A stretch of DNA of 47,116 nucleotides from JAGOEF01 sp029564465 (lineage in GTDB: Bacteria > Bacteroidota > Bacteroidia > Bacteroidales > ML635J-15), in contig JAKQPY010000277.1 of assembly GCA_029564465.1 (NCBI GenBank), forward strand, positions 1 to 47,116, written 5' to 3'. Each line of letters begins with the position of its first letter. The first letter of the stretch is position 1. The translations under genes were made by a program, and so were the position numbers. This document shows, in pieces, positions 1 to 8,259 of this stretch. Below the pieces are notes generated by a model. The model saw only the letters and a program-made list of their open reading frames with translations, did no database searches and was not told the DNA's origin.

Positions 1-1649
1 ATCAAACGGATACCCACACCGGAGTAATTCCAGTTTTCCATATAGTGCCATTGGTTGGCTACAGGTCCTTCGGTAAAGTAAAAAAACGATCCGGTGCTAC
101 TGGCGTGAACCGACAGATCGGTTCCGATTTTAATATTTTTGTTATCGTCAGGGTCGCCATAGTTGAATTCTATCGCTATAATAGCGCCATAATATTGTGA
201 ATTTATTGAATTTGATGTATGTGAAAAAAATAATCGATTCCATTTTCCAAGACATGTGTCGGTAATCGGATAGAATGTGGTTTGAGCTATGTCAAGCCAT
301 TCGTTACCATCGTGTGTTTGAAAAGCATGCCCTTTAATGGAAGTTCCGGGGCTGGTTGCGGTATCAATAAATACATCAATAAAGCCAACAATACTATGAA
401 ACAATAGGAAATAGTTCCCGAACATTTCTCCGGTTTTGTGCCCCGAGGTAAAATCCGACCCACTGATTGTGGCATTTATGTTATCGTCGTCGTGAGCAAG
501 GTACCATGTTTTATTCATTCTTGCAGTATCGCAATTATCCGATAGATTTATCTCGTTATCACTTCCGGTATTCACATCAAAAACAAAATATACCATGCTA
601 TTATAGTCAAATTCCAGGGGTGGGGTAATCGAGCTGAAAACAGTATCGCTTCTTCCCGGCAATAAACTAGGGCCATGAATAGTTTCAGAATAGATTAATG
701 TGTTGTTTGGTTGATATACCCTTATCGAACACACCGGCGATATTTCGGAATACCCCTGATTTTTTACAATCCAGCTAAAAAACATTTCGTGTCCGAATGT
801 TGGATCTTCTGAAGTTGCGCCGTAGTAAGAGAATGCATGGTATATTTGTGGTACGGGTGATGTTTCTTCGTCATAAGAACCCCAATCATAATGAACCCGG
901 TTATCACATAGTTTCAAATCGTATTCGGGTAACTCGCTAAATGACACGTCATCAATTTGCCAGCCATAACCACCGCCGGCCAGTGTGGCGTCGGTGGTGA
1001 GCATCCTGAAACGGATACTTACGTTGTTGTGCCCGGCAGTAGCCGGAGGGGCAACCATCTGTATGAATTGTTCTCCATAGGCAGACACGTTTACATCGTA
1101 ATTCACTTCGACCGAAGTCCAACTTATGCCATTGTTGGTGCTGAAATCGACATAAGTTTTGTCACCATTAAACGCCTTGTAATTTTGGTAAAAGCTTAAT
1201 TTTGGATGAACTAATGCTGTGAGATTGATGTTATCGAAGCGTATCCATGCTTCAAAAGTTTCGGGAGTATCGGTCAATAGGTTCGAAATGGCATCAATTG
1301 AGGCAAACATGTGCCCGGATTCGGAATATTCGTTCACATAGCGTTTTCCCATATAAACCCAAAGCGGGGGTGCCGGTTCTTTAATTCCATCACCATCGGT
1401 GTCGTATTCGAACCCATTGTCCGGTGTTGTATCGCTAACCTGCCAGCTGTGCGAACCCTGCGATTGGCCAAAAGTCCATACCGGTGAATTTTCTTCGAAG
1501 CGGACTTTCCATATACAGTTTTCGAGTGACACATAGCCCGATAGTTGTGGCGATTTGTGATACCAATCGGTGTCAACAGGTTTAGACGTTTGCGCTAATA
1601 CATGCCCTGTTAGACAAAGAAAAATGAGGAGACGAAGTATTAGTTTCAT
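1..1649 (-). CDS. Secreted beta-sandwich protein, C-terminus off the left edge
   Basis: The frame is open from an ATG at 1649 to the window edge (549 codons, no stop), so the C-terminus is missing. Residues 1-20 form a signal peptide (MKLILRLLIFLCLTGHVLAQ). Around residues 110-235 is a MAM/jelly-roll-like sandwich with a YVDFSTNNGISW stretch and a GYGWQIDDVSF ending, a pattern seen in adhesive or substrate-binding modules of secreted Bacteroidota proteins. Residues 235-370 look like an Ig-like or CARDB-like domain (EMFFSWIVKNQGYSEISPVCS). The rest is beta-rich and unrecognised. No catalytic motif was found. Such proteins usually end in a T9SS sorting domain, which here would lie beyond position 1; that is inference. 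A TAnnTTTG promoter box lies 22 nt upstream and a 146-nt gap separates it from rlmN, so it is probably transcribed on its own. Confidence 0.8.
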   Translation of the reverse strand, partial: MKLILRLLIFLCLTGHVLAQTSKPVDTDWYHKSPQLSGYVSLENCIWKVRFEENSPVWTFGQSQGSHSWQVSDTTPDNGFEYDTDGDGIKEPAPPLWVYMGKRYVNEYSESGHMFASIDAISNLLTDTPETFEAWIRFDNINLTALVHPKLSFYQNYKAFNGDKTYVDFSTNNGISWTSVEVNYDVNVSAYGEQFIQMVAPPATAGHNNVSIRFRMLTTDATLAGGGYGWQIDDVSFSELPEYDLKLCDNRVHYDWGSYDEETSPVPQIYHAFSYYGATSEDPTFGHEMFFSWIVKNQGYSEISPVCSIRVYQPNNTLIYSETIHGPSLLPGRSDTVFSSITPPLEFDYNSMVYFVFDVNTGSDNEINLSDNCDTARMNKTWYLAHDDDNINATISGSDFTSGHKTGEMFGNYFLLFHSIVGFIDVFIDTATSPGTSIKGHAFQTHDGNEWLDIAQTTFYPITDTCLGKWNRLFFSHTSNSINSQYYGAIIAIEFNYGDPDDNKNIKIGTDLSVHASSTGSFFYFTEGPVANQWHYMENWNYSGVGIRL

Positions 1650-1670
1650 TATCTGAAAAGAGTTTCCAAG

Positions 1671-1678
1671 CAAAGTTA
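1671..1678 (-). promoter_or_regulatory. Predicted -7 box for the left-edge secreted gene
   Basis: The minus strand reads TAACTTTG, a full match to the Bacteroidota TAnnTTTG box, 21 nt before the ATG at 1649. A TTTTG at 1698-1694 could be the -33 element, but its 15-nt spacing is short. Confidence 0.4.
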
Positions 1679-1795
1679 AACGAAAATTAAATACAAAATG
1701 AAATTTATTTTGCAGATATATTCCAATGCCTCCCAGGCGATTTGGAAGGGAACAAAAACTGATTTTCCCGGACTATTTTGCCCAGGACGCCTGAA

Positions 1796-2902
1796 TTATT
1801 CTTCGGATTGTCGTGGTTTCCGGGTTAGTGTAAGCAGGCGCGGGGTGTTGCCGGCTAACTGCCCGCAGGCAGCATCAATGTCGCGGCCTTTCGAGCGGCG
1901 GATGTTGACGATAAGGTTTTTCGTTTCGAGAAACGCAACAAAGGCATCGCGGTTTTCGACAGGCGAAAATGTGAACCGCTTGTTTCCCGTACTGTTGTAT
2001 TCGATAATATTGATTTTGCAAGGCGAAATTTTACAGAATTCAGCCAGTGCCTGAGCATGTTCCGGTGAATCGTTCAGGCCACCGAATAAAATATATTCGT
2101 AGGTTATGCGCATCCCCGTTTTGCTGTGATAATATCTGATGGCATCGCGCAGGCGACTCATGTTGTGCTTTTTTGATGCAGGCATCATGTCGGTTCTGAG
2201 GTTCTCACTGGCTGTGTGCAGCGATATCGAAAGATTTATTTTGGTTCCTGCATCGGCAAATGCCCTGATGCCTTCGGCGATTCCAATGGTCGAAACCGTG
2301 ATGCGTGTGGGTGATAAATTTATTCCCTTAGGGTCGCAAATATGGCCCATGGCAGCCATCAGGTTGTCGAAATTCAAGAATGGTTCGCCCATACCCATTA
2401 CCACCAGGTTGCTCAGTGGTATCCCGAAAAAATCGATACTGCGCCGGTTGAGAATGCTGAACTGATCGAATATTTCGCCGGCACTCAGGTTGCGGGTGAA
2501 GCCCATTGCCCCGGTAGCGCAAAAACCACAATTCATGGCGCAGCCAACTTGTGTCGAAATGCAGGCTGTAACGCGGTCAGGCGAAGGAATGAGTACCCCT
2601 TCCACCAAATGACCGTCGCTGAGACGAAAAGCTGACTTCACGGTTTTATCGCGGCTTTGCTGTTCGATTTCGGTTTGTAACGAACGGAATTCAAAGTGTT
2701 CCTGCAACGTATCGCGGAATGTTTTGGGCAGCGAACTCATCTCGTCGAAACTGCGAGCCCCTTTCACCCAGAGCCATTCATACAGCTGGTTTGCGCGAAA
2801 TGCTTTTTCGCCCGAAGCGGCAATAAAGCTGCTGATTTCGTCAGGCGACGCTTCTCTGATATCGGGTTTGTTGTTCGGCATGGCAATGGGTTTAGCCTGC
2901 AT
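1796..2902 (-). CDS. rlmN: 23S rRNA (adenine2503-C2)-methyltransferase / tRNA A37 methyltransferase RlmN
   Basis: A radical-SAM enzyme that methylates C2 of A2503 in 23S rRNA and A37 of some tRNAs, using a [4Fe-4S] cluster and a methyl-cysteine intermediate. The cluster motif CAMNCGFC is at residues 121-128. Cys114 (TACIST) and Cys346 (AACGQLAG) match the two non-cluster cysteines needed for methyl transfer, and a GMGEPFLN motif is present. The full length of 368 aa is normal for the family. The start at 2902 overlaps the end of clpX by 11 nt; the next ATG at 2881 (MPNNKPD) would leave the genes unoverlapped and is a real alternative. It is the last gene of the tig-clpP-clpX-rlmN run, so it is probably co-expressed with the protease genes. 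Confidence 0.96.
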   Translation of the reverse strand: MQAKPIAMPNNKPDIREASPDEISSFIAASGEKAFRANQLYEWLWVKGARSFDEMSSLPKTFRDTLQEHFEFRSLQTEIEQQSRDKTVKSAFRLSDGHLVEGVLIPSPDRVTACISTQVGCAMNCGFCATGAMGFTRNLSAGEIFDQFSILNRRSIDFFGIPLSNLVVMGMGEPFLNFDNLMAAMGHICDPKGINLSPTRITVSTIGIAEGIRAFADAGTKINLSISLHTASENLRTDMMPASKKHNMSRLRDAIRYYHSKTGMRITYEYILFGGLNDSPEHAQALAEFCKISPCKINIIEYNSTGNKRFTFSPVENRDAFVAFLETKNLIVNIRRSKGRDIDAACGQLAGNTPRLLTLTRKPRQSEE

Positions 2903-4109
2903 TGCGCAGGGTATGTGCCAGGTCGATACTGAGTTTTTCGCGGGCGAATTTTAAATCAATAACAAATTTCTTGTTTTTCTGACCGGGCAGGTCGAACATG
3001 GCATCGAGCATGATGTTTTCGCAGATAGAACGTAATCCGCGGGCACCCAGCTTAAATTCAATGGCCTTGTCAACCACAAATTCAAGGGCATCTTCGCTGA
3101 ACTCAAGCTCAATCCCATCCATCTCGAACAATTTTATGTATTGTTTGGTAATGGCATTTTTGGGTTCGGTAAGAATACTGCGCAAGGCATCGCGGTTTAG
3201 GGGTTCAAGAAATGCAACCACAGGCAGCCTGCCCACAATTTCGGGGATAAGTCCAAATGCCCGCAAATCCTGAGGGGCAATATATTTCAGCAGGTTATCC
3301 TTGTCGATTTTTTCGGTTTTCTCATGGGCACCATAGCCCACAATTTTGGTATTCAGACGGCGTCCGATAATTTTTTCGATTCCCTCGAAAGCTCCTCCAC
3401 AGATAAACAAAATGTTTTTGGTATCGACTGCTATCATTTTTTGTTCCGGGTGCTTACGTCCTCCTTGTGGCGGAACATTTACAATGCTTCCCTCAAGCAG
3501 TTTCAACAGACCTTGCTGCACACCTTCGCCCGATACGTCACGGGTAATACTTGGGTTGTCGCCTTTACGGGCAATTTTATCGATTTCATCGATAAATACA
3601 ATGCCGCGTTCTGCCGCAGCCACGTTGTAGTCGGCAGCCTGAAGCAGGCGGGTAAGCAGGCTTTCGATATCTTCGCCCACATAACCGGCTTCGGTAAGTA
3701 CGGTGGCATCAACAATGGTGAACGGTACGTTGAGAAGTTTTGAAATGGTGCGTGCCAGTAATGTTTTTCCGGTCCCTGTTTCGCCGGTGAGTATGATATT
3801 CGATTTTTCGATTTCAACTTCTTCTTTGCGATCGCGGTGAAGCAGCCTCTTATAGTGGTTGTATACGGCTACCGAAAGCACTTTTTTGGCGTGGTCCTGA
3901 CCAATCACGTAGTCGTCGAGAAAAGCCTTGATCTCGGCCGGTTTCTTGAGCGCAGCCTGATCGAAATGAGCTTTTTTATCGCTGCGGAGTTCTTCCTGTA
4001 TTATCTGGTGTGCCCTCTCGACACAGTCGTCGCATATATGCGCATCATCGCCGGTAAGCAGCAAGCCCACCTCGTTTTCTTTGCGTCCGCAAAACGAGCA
4101 TTTATTCAT
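2892..4109 (-). CDS. clpX: ATP-dependent Clp protease ATP-binding subunit ClpX
   Basis: Hexameric AAA+ unfoldase that recognises substrates and threads them into ClpP. The N-terminal zinc-binding domain has Cys4, Cys7, Cys26 and Cys29. Walker A is GETGTGKT (residues 109-116), Walker B is VFIDEID (171-177), and the pore-1 loop GYVG is at 142-145. All the parts needed for activity are present in 405 aa. It follows clpP by 31 nt and overlaps rlmN, which supports an operon with its protease partner. Confidence 0.98.
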   Translation of the reverse strand: MNKCSFCGRKENEVGLLLTGDDAHICDDCVERAHQIIQEELRSDKKAHFDQAALKKPAEIKAFLDDYVIGQDHAKKVLSVAVYNHYKRLLHRDRKEEVEIEKSNIILTGETGTGKTLLARTISKLLNVPFTIVDATVLTEAGYVGEDIESLLTRLLQAADYNVAAAERGIVFIDEIDKIARKGDNPSITRDVSGEGVQQGLLKLLEGSIVNVPPQGGRKHPEQKMIAVDTKNILFICGGAFEGIEKIIGRRLNTKIVGYGAHEKTEKIDKDNLLKYIAPQDLRAFGLIPEIVGRLPVVAFLEPLNRDALRSILTEPKNAITKQYIKLFEMDGIELEFSEDALEFVVDKAIEFKLGARGLRSICENIMLDAMFDLPGQKNKKFVIDLKFAREKLSIDLAHTLRNAG

Positions 4110-4140
4110 AAGCTACTATGTTGTGGTTCTAAAGCGATTG

Positions 4141-4824
4141 TTATTTATGACCGTTGTCGCGAAGCAAAACCTCGTCAATCATTCCATATTGCTTAGCCTC
4201 GGCGGCAATCATCCAGTAGTCGCGATCGGAATCGGCAGCTACTTTTTCGATGGGGTTTCCGCTGTGAACGGCAATTATTTCGTACAGTTCGTTTTTGAGT
4301 TTCATGATTTCGCGGGCAGTAATCTCAATGTCGGAAGCCTGACCTTCGGCACCTCCCATGGGCTGATGAATCATTATGCGGCTGTGCTTGAGGGCGGTAC
4401 GTTTACCTTTGGTACCTGCGCAAAGCAACACAGCACCCATCGAAGCGGCAATTCCCGTGCAAATTGTGGCTACGTCGCAACCTATATACTGCATGGTATC
4501 GTAAATCCCCAGCCCGGCATACACCGAACCACCGGGGGTGTTAAAGTAAATCTGTATGTCTTTGTGCGGGTCGGTAGAATCGAGATACAGCAACTGCGCC
4601 TGAATAATATTGGCCACATAATCATCAATCGGAAGCCCGAGGAAAATAATGCGGTCCATCATCAGCCTCGAAAACACGTCCATGGTGGCAATGTTTAGCT
4701 GGCGTTCCTCGATGATGGTTGGCGAAATATAACTGTTATAAACCGAGGTTATTTTGTCGAAAGTGGTGCTGTTGATGCCCATGTGTTTGGTGGCATACTT
4801 GCGGAAGTCGTTGTTCGATGACAT
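4141..4824 (-). CDS. clpP: ATP-dependent Clp protease proteolytic subunit ClpP
   Basis: Serine peptidase that forms the double-heptamer chamber used by ClpX. The triad is visible as Ser128 (GIAASMGA), His153 (MIHQP) and Asp202 (DRDYW). The 25- and 49-residue spacings equal those of the E. coli enzyme. Other family features are NTPGGSVYAG around residues 95-104 and the C-terminal EAKQYGMIDEVL. An N-terminal extension of about 20 residues is probably removed as a propeptide, which is inference from the family. It lies between tig (12 nt upstream) and clpX (31 nt downstream). Confidence 0.98.
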   Translation of the reverse strand: MSSNNDFRKYATKHMGINSTTFDKITSVYNSYISPTIIEERQLNIATMDVFSRLMMDRIIFLGLPIDDYVANIIQAQLLYLDSTDPHKDIQIYFNTPGGSVYAGLGIYDTMQYIGCDVATICTGIAASMGAVLLCAGTKGKRTALKHSRIMIHQPMGGAEGQASDIEITAREIMKLKNELYEIIAVHSGNPIEKVAADSDRDYWMIAAEAKQYGMIDEVLLRDNGHK

Positions 4825-4836
4825 ATTAATCAGTTT

Positions 4837-6183
4837 TTAGGCGAACAATTTATCAAATTCTTCGGTACTTACCAAATTTTCTTCAAGTTTTACCGCAGAT
4901 TTAATGAACTCGAGTGCTTTTTGTTCGGTAACAAATTCGTAGATGCGTTTGGCGTCTTTTTCGCGCTGCAGCATTTCGTTACCGTATTTTTCGAGGGTTT
5001 CGTCAGGAATCTGATTGATGCCGTACTGCCGGAACTGGTTCAGCATTTCGTTCTTTGCCTGGGCAAGAAGGTCTTCGTGTTGAATTTCGATGGCGTTTTC
5101 TTTCAGGATTTTATTTACAATCAGCGTCCAGCGAAGATCATCGGCAAACGATGAAAAATCGCGGTCAAGTTGTTCCTGTGTCAATTCTTTATTGGCATAC
5201 AGCAACCAGCGTTTCAGAAAATCTTCGGGGAGCGGAAGGCTGAGTTTTGATAAAATTTTGTTCTTGGCGTCTATTTTAAACCGGTAATCGCTTTCGCCAA
5301 CCAACGATGCTTCGATGTCGGTTTTAACATGGGCACGGAATGCTTCCTCAGTGGTAATTTCGGGGTTCTGGGTTACTTTTTCGAAAAATTCCGGGTTCAG
5401 TTCAGCCTGATTGAAATCGCGGATGGCTTCAAGGGTGAACCTGAAATTATCACCCATTTTGGCAAGTTCTTTTTTGTCGATGCCCAGCAGTGACGAAAGT
5501 TCTGTGTCGTTAGGGAAAGCCTTGCGCAGGTTGAAACCCAGGTTCCCGTCGATTTGCATCGTCAAAAACTGCTGCTTAATTTCATCGTCTTTTACCGTAC
5601 CCACATACATGTTGGCATCGTGCTTATGTACTCCGTTTTCAATCGGGTTGAATTCTTCGTCAGCTTCGGTAAGACAACCACGAAGCATACTGTTGTCGCT
5701 TACTTTTTCGGCTTCTGCAAAATTACCGAAACGCTGACGCAGGTGGTCGATTTGCTTATCGAGCATTTCGGCGGTAACGTCAATTTTATAGTAGTTTATC
5801 TTATCGCGCTTCGACAGCTTAATTTCGAATTCAGGCGACATGGCCACGTCGAACAGAAAGTTGTAGTCGTCGCTTGTGTTAAAGTCGATAGTCTGCTGGT
5901 CGTTGCTGGGTAAGGGGTCCCCCAGAATATTGAGTTTTTCGTTACTGAGATAATCGTTCAGGCTCTCCGATATTTTTTTGTTGAGTTCTTCGGCCATCAG
6001 GGCATCGCCATACATCTTTTTTACCAGACCCATGGGTACCATACCGGGGCGGAAACCAGGAACCTGTGCTTTGCGTTTGTAATCGCGCAAGGCTTTCTCA
6101 ACATTTTCGGCAACATCTTCTTTTTTAATGTTTACGGTAATTACCGCATTCAGTTCATCGGTTTTTTGCAGTGTAATGTTCAT
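4837..6183 (-). CDS. tig: Trigger factor, ribosome-associated chaperone
   Basis: Cotranslational folding factor that docks at the ribosomal exit tunnel. The ribosome-binding N-terminal domain carries the signature GFRPGMVP near residue 43. A diverged FKBP-like middle domain runs from about 150 to 250 and a helical substrate-cradling C-terminal domain from about 260 to 448. The middle domain departs strongly from classical FKBP sequence, so isomerase activity is uncertain; this is common in Bacteroidota trigger factors. The length of 448 aa is typical. It is the first protein gene of the tig-clpP-clpX-rlmN unit, just downstream of tRNA-Leu and a likely terminator. Confidence 0.93.
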   Translation of the reverse strand: MNITLQKTDELNAVITVNIKKEDVAENVEKALRDYKRKAQVPGFRPGMVPMGLVKKMYGDALMAEELNKKISESLNDYLSNEKLNILGDPLPSNDQQTIDFNTSDDYNFLFDVAMSPEFEIKLSKRDKINYYKIDVTAEMLDKQIDHLRQRFGNFAEAEKVSDNSMLRGCLTEADEEFNPIENGVHKHDANMYVGTVKDDEIKQQFLTMQIDGNLGFNLRKAFPNDTELSSLLGIDKKELAKMGDNFRFTLEAIRDFNQAELNPEFFEKVTQNPEITTEEAFRAHVKTDIEASLVGESDYRFKIDAKNKILSKLSLPLPEDFLKRWLLYANKELTQEQLDRDFSSFADDLRWTLIVNKILKENAIEIQHEDLLAQAKNEMLNQFRQYGINQIPDETLEKYGNEMLQREKDAKRIYEFVTEQKALEFIKSAVKLEENLVSTEEFDKLFA

Positions 6184-6218
6184 AACTGTTTAAATAAAGT
6201 AAGCATTCTCATAAAAAT

Positions 6219-6250
6219 AAAAACGCCTCACCATGCGTGAAAGCATTTTT
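6219..6250 (-). terminator. Possible intrinsic terminator of tRNA-Leu
   Basis: The minus strand has AAAAATGC, a 16-nt loop, then GCGTTTTT. This gives an 8-bp stem with one G-U pair, followed by ATTTTT. It starts 7 nt after the tRNA 3' end and lies before tig, so it would separate the tRNA from the protein operon. The stem is AT-rich and the loop is large. Confidence 0.42.
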
Positions 6251-6257
6251 AGAAAAG

Positions 6258-6339
6258 TGCGGATGAAGGGACTCGAACCCCCAAGCCTTGCGGCACCAGA
6301 TCCTAAGTCTGGCGCGTATACCAATTCCGCCACATCCGC
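6258..6339 (-). tRNA. tRNA-Leu (anticodon UAG)
   Basis: The 82-nt cloverleaf reads from 6339 to 6258. The acceptor stem GCGGATG pairs with CATCCGC, with discriminator A at 6258. The anticodon arm is CCAGA-CTTAGGA-TCTGG, giving anticodon TAG (UAG in RNA, reading CUN leucine codons). A variable arm of type II size and the T-loop GTTCGAGTC confirm a leucine isoacceptor. CCA is not encoded; the next bases are CTTT. Confidence 0.97.
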
Positions 6340-6349
6340 AAATTCGCCG

Positions 6350-6357
6350 CAAATGTA
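6350..6357 (-). promoter_or_regulatory. Predicted -7 box for tRNA-Leu
   Basis: The minus strand reads TACATTTG, a full TAnnTTTG match, 10 nt before the mature tRNA 5' end. The rest of 6340-6509 holds no gene that I can support. Confidence 0.55.
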
Positions 6358-6509
6358 GTGTTTTTTTAAAAACGAAAGTCTGCTTTATGATATATGTTGC
6401 AAACTTACTGTCTATTACCACAAATTTGCAAACCAATGCAGCTTGTCAGGGCTGTTGAGTTGCTTTTTGATTGTTGTGATATTATTGTGCGGCAGGTGTT
6501 TCGTGAATA

Positions 6510-6740
6510 TTACACCGAAACCACTTCTTTTACTTCGGGAACGTCCTGAATCAGTTTGGCTTCTACCCCGAGTTTCAGTGTCTGAATGCTGAACGGGCAC
6601 GCTCCGCAGGCTCCCAGCAATTTAACCTTCACAATCATGTCGTCGGTTACTTCTACCAGACTGATATCGCCACCATCGGCTTTCAGGTAAGGACGGATTT
6701 CGTCGATCGACTGCTGAATTCTTTTTTTGATTTCTTCCAT
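6510..6740 (-). CDS. NifU-like (Nfu) iron-sulfur scaffold/carrier domain protein
   Basis: A 76-residue stand-alone NifU C-terminal domain. The ligand pair Cys45 and Cys48 sits in GACGACPFS, and the region around ADGGDISLVE is characteristic of the Nfu fold. Such proteins hold a [4Fe-4S] cluster between two subunits and pass it to target enzymes. It starts 17 nt after mrp, which encodes another Fe-S cluster carrier, so the two probably act together in cluster delivery. Likely clients nearby include RlmN, QueG and RicT; that is inference. Confidence 0.93.
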   Translation of the reverse strand: MEEIKKRIQQSIDEIRPYLKADGGDISLVEVTDDMIVKVKLLGACGACPFSIQTLKLGVEAKLIQDVPEVKEVVSV

Positions 6741-6757
6741 TGTCGTATTGTTATTAA

Positions 6758-7861
6758 TTATTGGTGTTTGATTTCAACAATTTTTGTGGGTGCGATGTTC
6801 ACATTGCGCATTTCGATTTGCTTCACGGTTTCTGCCGCTAAATTGCGGAATGCTTCTCCCAGTTGTGAGTGGCTTAATGCAATGTCGGGGCGGCCGTTGT
6901 CGCCCGATTCACATACCGATTGCACCAGCGGAATTTGTCCCAGCAAAGGAATTCCAAGCTCGTCCGAAAGTTTTTTGCAACCTTCTTTGCCGAAAATAAA
7001 ATACTTGTTTTCGGGAAGTTCGGCGGGAGTGAACCAGCTCATGTTCTCAACCAGACCGAGCACCGGAACATCGATTCCTTTACTGCGGAACATGTTTATT
7101 CCTTTGCGGGCGTCGGCAAGGGCAACCTGTTGTGGGGTGCTGACGATAAGGGCCCCTGTTACGGCAACGGTTTGTACCAGTGTGAGGTGTATGTCGCTGG
7201 TGCCCGGAGGCGTGTCAACAATCAGATAATCAAGATTGCCCCATTCGGCTTCGGTTATCAGTTGTTTGAGCGCACCCGAGGCCATTGGCCCGCGCCATAC
7301 CAGCGCAGAGTCGGGCTCAACAAAAAAGCCTACCGACAATAATTTAATGCCAAATTTTTCAACCGGAACCATCATCTGCCTGCCATCTTTTTCGATAGTA
7401 TCTGGATGTGCATTTTCGATACCAAACATTTTTGGGATGCTTGGCCCGAAAATATCAGCATCCACCAGACCAACGGTATATCCGTCGGCTGCCAGGGCCA
7501 CGGCCAGATTGGCAGCTATGGTCGATTTCCCGACGCCACCTTTTCCCGATGCTACTGCTATAATGTTTTTAATTCCGGCCGGCTGCGATTCCGGCTCTTT
7601 TTTTGGAGCAGGCTGTTTCAACACCGAACTGCCCACAACAACCTGTGTTTCGGGTGCCAGTTCCGAAATCAGATTTTTCACAGCTTTTTCGATAGACCCC
7701 ATGAACGGGTCGGTGGCTTTTTCGAAAGCCAGCATCACTTCGATGCGGTTTTCTTTTACCGAAACGCGCTGCACCATACCCAGACTAACAATGTCGGCTT
7801 CTTTGGCAGGATGCTGAAGAGCTGAGAGTTTTTCGCGTATCAGTTCTACGGTTATTTTCAT
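6758..7861 (-). CDS. mrp: Mrp/ApbC-family Fe-S cluster carrier ATPase
   Basis: A P-loop ATPase of the MinD/Mrp group that carries Fe-S clusters in the cytoplasm. Residues 1-85 are a MIP18/DUF59-type domain, then a Pro/Lys-rich linker, then the ATPase domain with Walker A GKGGVGKST at 106-114 and a VDTPPGTSD motif. The Cys pair (CxxC) that binds the bridging cluster in E. coli ApbC is not seen. The equivalent region reads ENMSWFTPAELPENKYFIFG, with a single Cys after it, as I recall for other Bacteroidota homologues. It is followed by the Nfu gene after 17 nt and preceded by the alkyltransferase-like gene after 32 nt. Confidence 0.95.
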   Translation of the reverse strand: MKITVELIREKLSALQHPAKEADIVSLGMVQRVSVKENRIEVMLAFEKATDPFMGSIEKAVKNLISELAPETQVVVGSSVLKQPAPKKEPESQPAGIKNIIAVASGKGGVGKSTIAANLAVALAADGYTVGLVDADIFGPSIPKMFGIENAHPDTIEKDGRQMMVPVEKFGIKLLSVGFFVEPDSALVWRGPMASGALKQLITEAEWGNLDYLIVDTPPGTSDIHLTLVQTVAVTGALIVSTPQQVALADARKGINMFRSKGIDVPVLGLVENMSWFTPAELPENKYFIFGKEGCKKLSDELGIPLLGQIPLVQSVCESGDNGRPDIALSHSQLGEAFRNLAAETVKQIEMRNVNIAPTKIVEIKHQ

Positions 7862-7893
7862 AATAAATGATGAATGTTATTAATAGGTTAATG

Positions 7894-8259
7894 TCATATT
7901 TGTTTATCTGCTAAACATGCCGGATCCCAAAAAAGTTCATTAAACCTTAATACCCTGTCGTTTTCAACCTCAATTCCTTCGCTGCGCAAGAGATCCTCCA
8001 TGGCTGTTTCGGTGAAAAAATGCTGCTTTCCGGTGAGCATCCCGTGTCGGTTTACAACGCGATGCGCCGGAACACCGGGCTGACGGTGCGAGGCATTCAT
8101 GGCCCAACCCACCATGCGCGACGATTGCTTTGAGCCCAGAAAGGCAGCTATGGCACCATAGGAGCTTACCCTGCCATAGGGAATTTGCTTAACAACTTCC
8201 CAAACATCAGCAAAAAAATCCTTATGGATATCATCATTCTTCATCGCCGGGCAATTCAT
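7894..8259 (-). CDS. Alkyltransferase-like protein (MGMT-family DNA-binding domain, catalytic Cys replaced)
   Basis: A 121-aa protein made of the DNA-binding domain of O6-alkylguanine transferases. In true transferases the active site is PCHR; here it is PAHR (residues 64-67), so it cannot accept alkyl groups. Such ATL proteins bind O6-alkylguanine, flip it and hand the lesion to nucleotide excision repair. Tyr34 (SSYGAIA) and the arginine finger Arg48 (SSRMVGWAMN) are kept. The start at 8259 overlaps trmB by 26 nt; a second ATG at 8244 would overlap by 11 nt. A second alkylation-repair gene (AAG) lies 2.4 kb upstream on the same strand. Confidence 0.92.
   Translation of the reverse strand: MNCPAMKNDDIHKDFFADVWEVVKQIPYGRVSSYGAIAAFLGSKQSSRMVGWAMNASHRQPGVPAHRVVNRHGMLTGKQHFFTETAMEDLLRSEGIEVENDRVLRFNELFWDPACLADKQI

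Noticed and set aside
1..1649. Left-edge gene as a broken pseudogene
   Set aside because: Reading the minus strand codon by codon gives one open frame to the edge, with no stop or shift, so the gene is truncated only by the window.
4081..4698. Plus-strand frame of 205 residues opposite clpP
   Set aside because: ClpP on the minus strand is complete with its catalytic triad, and the opposite frame shows no protein-like features.
6258..6339. tRNA-Leu as an integration site for a mobile element
   Set aside because: No integrase gene or direct repeat of the tRNA 3' end was seen on either side.
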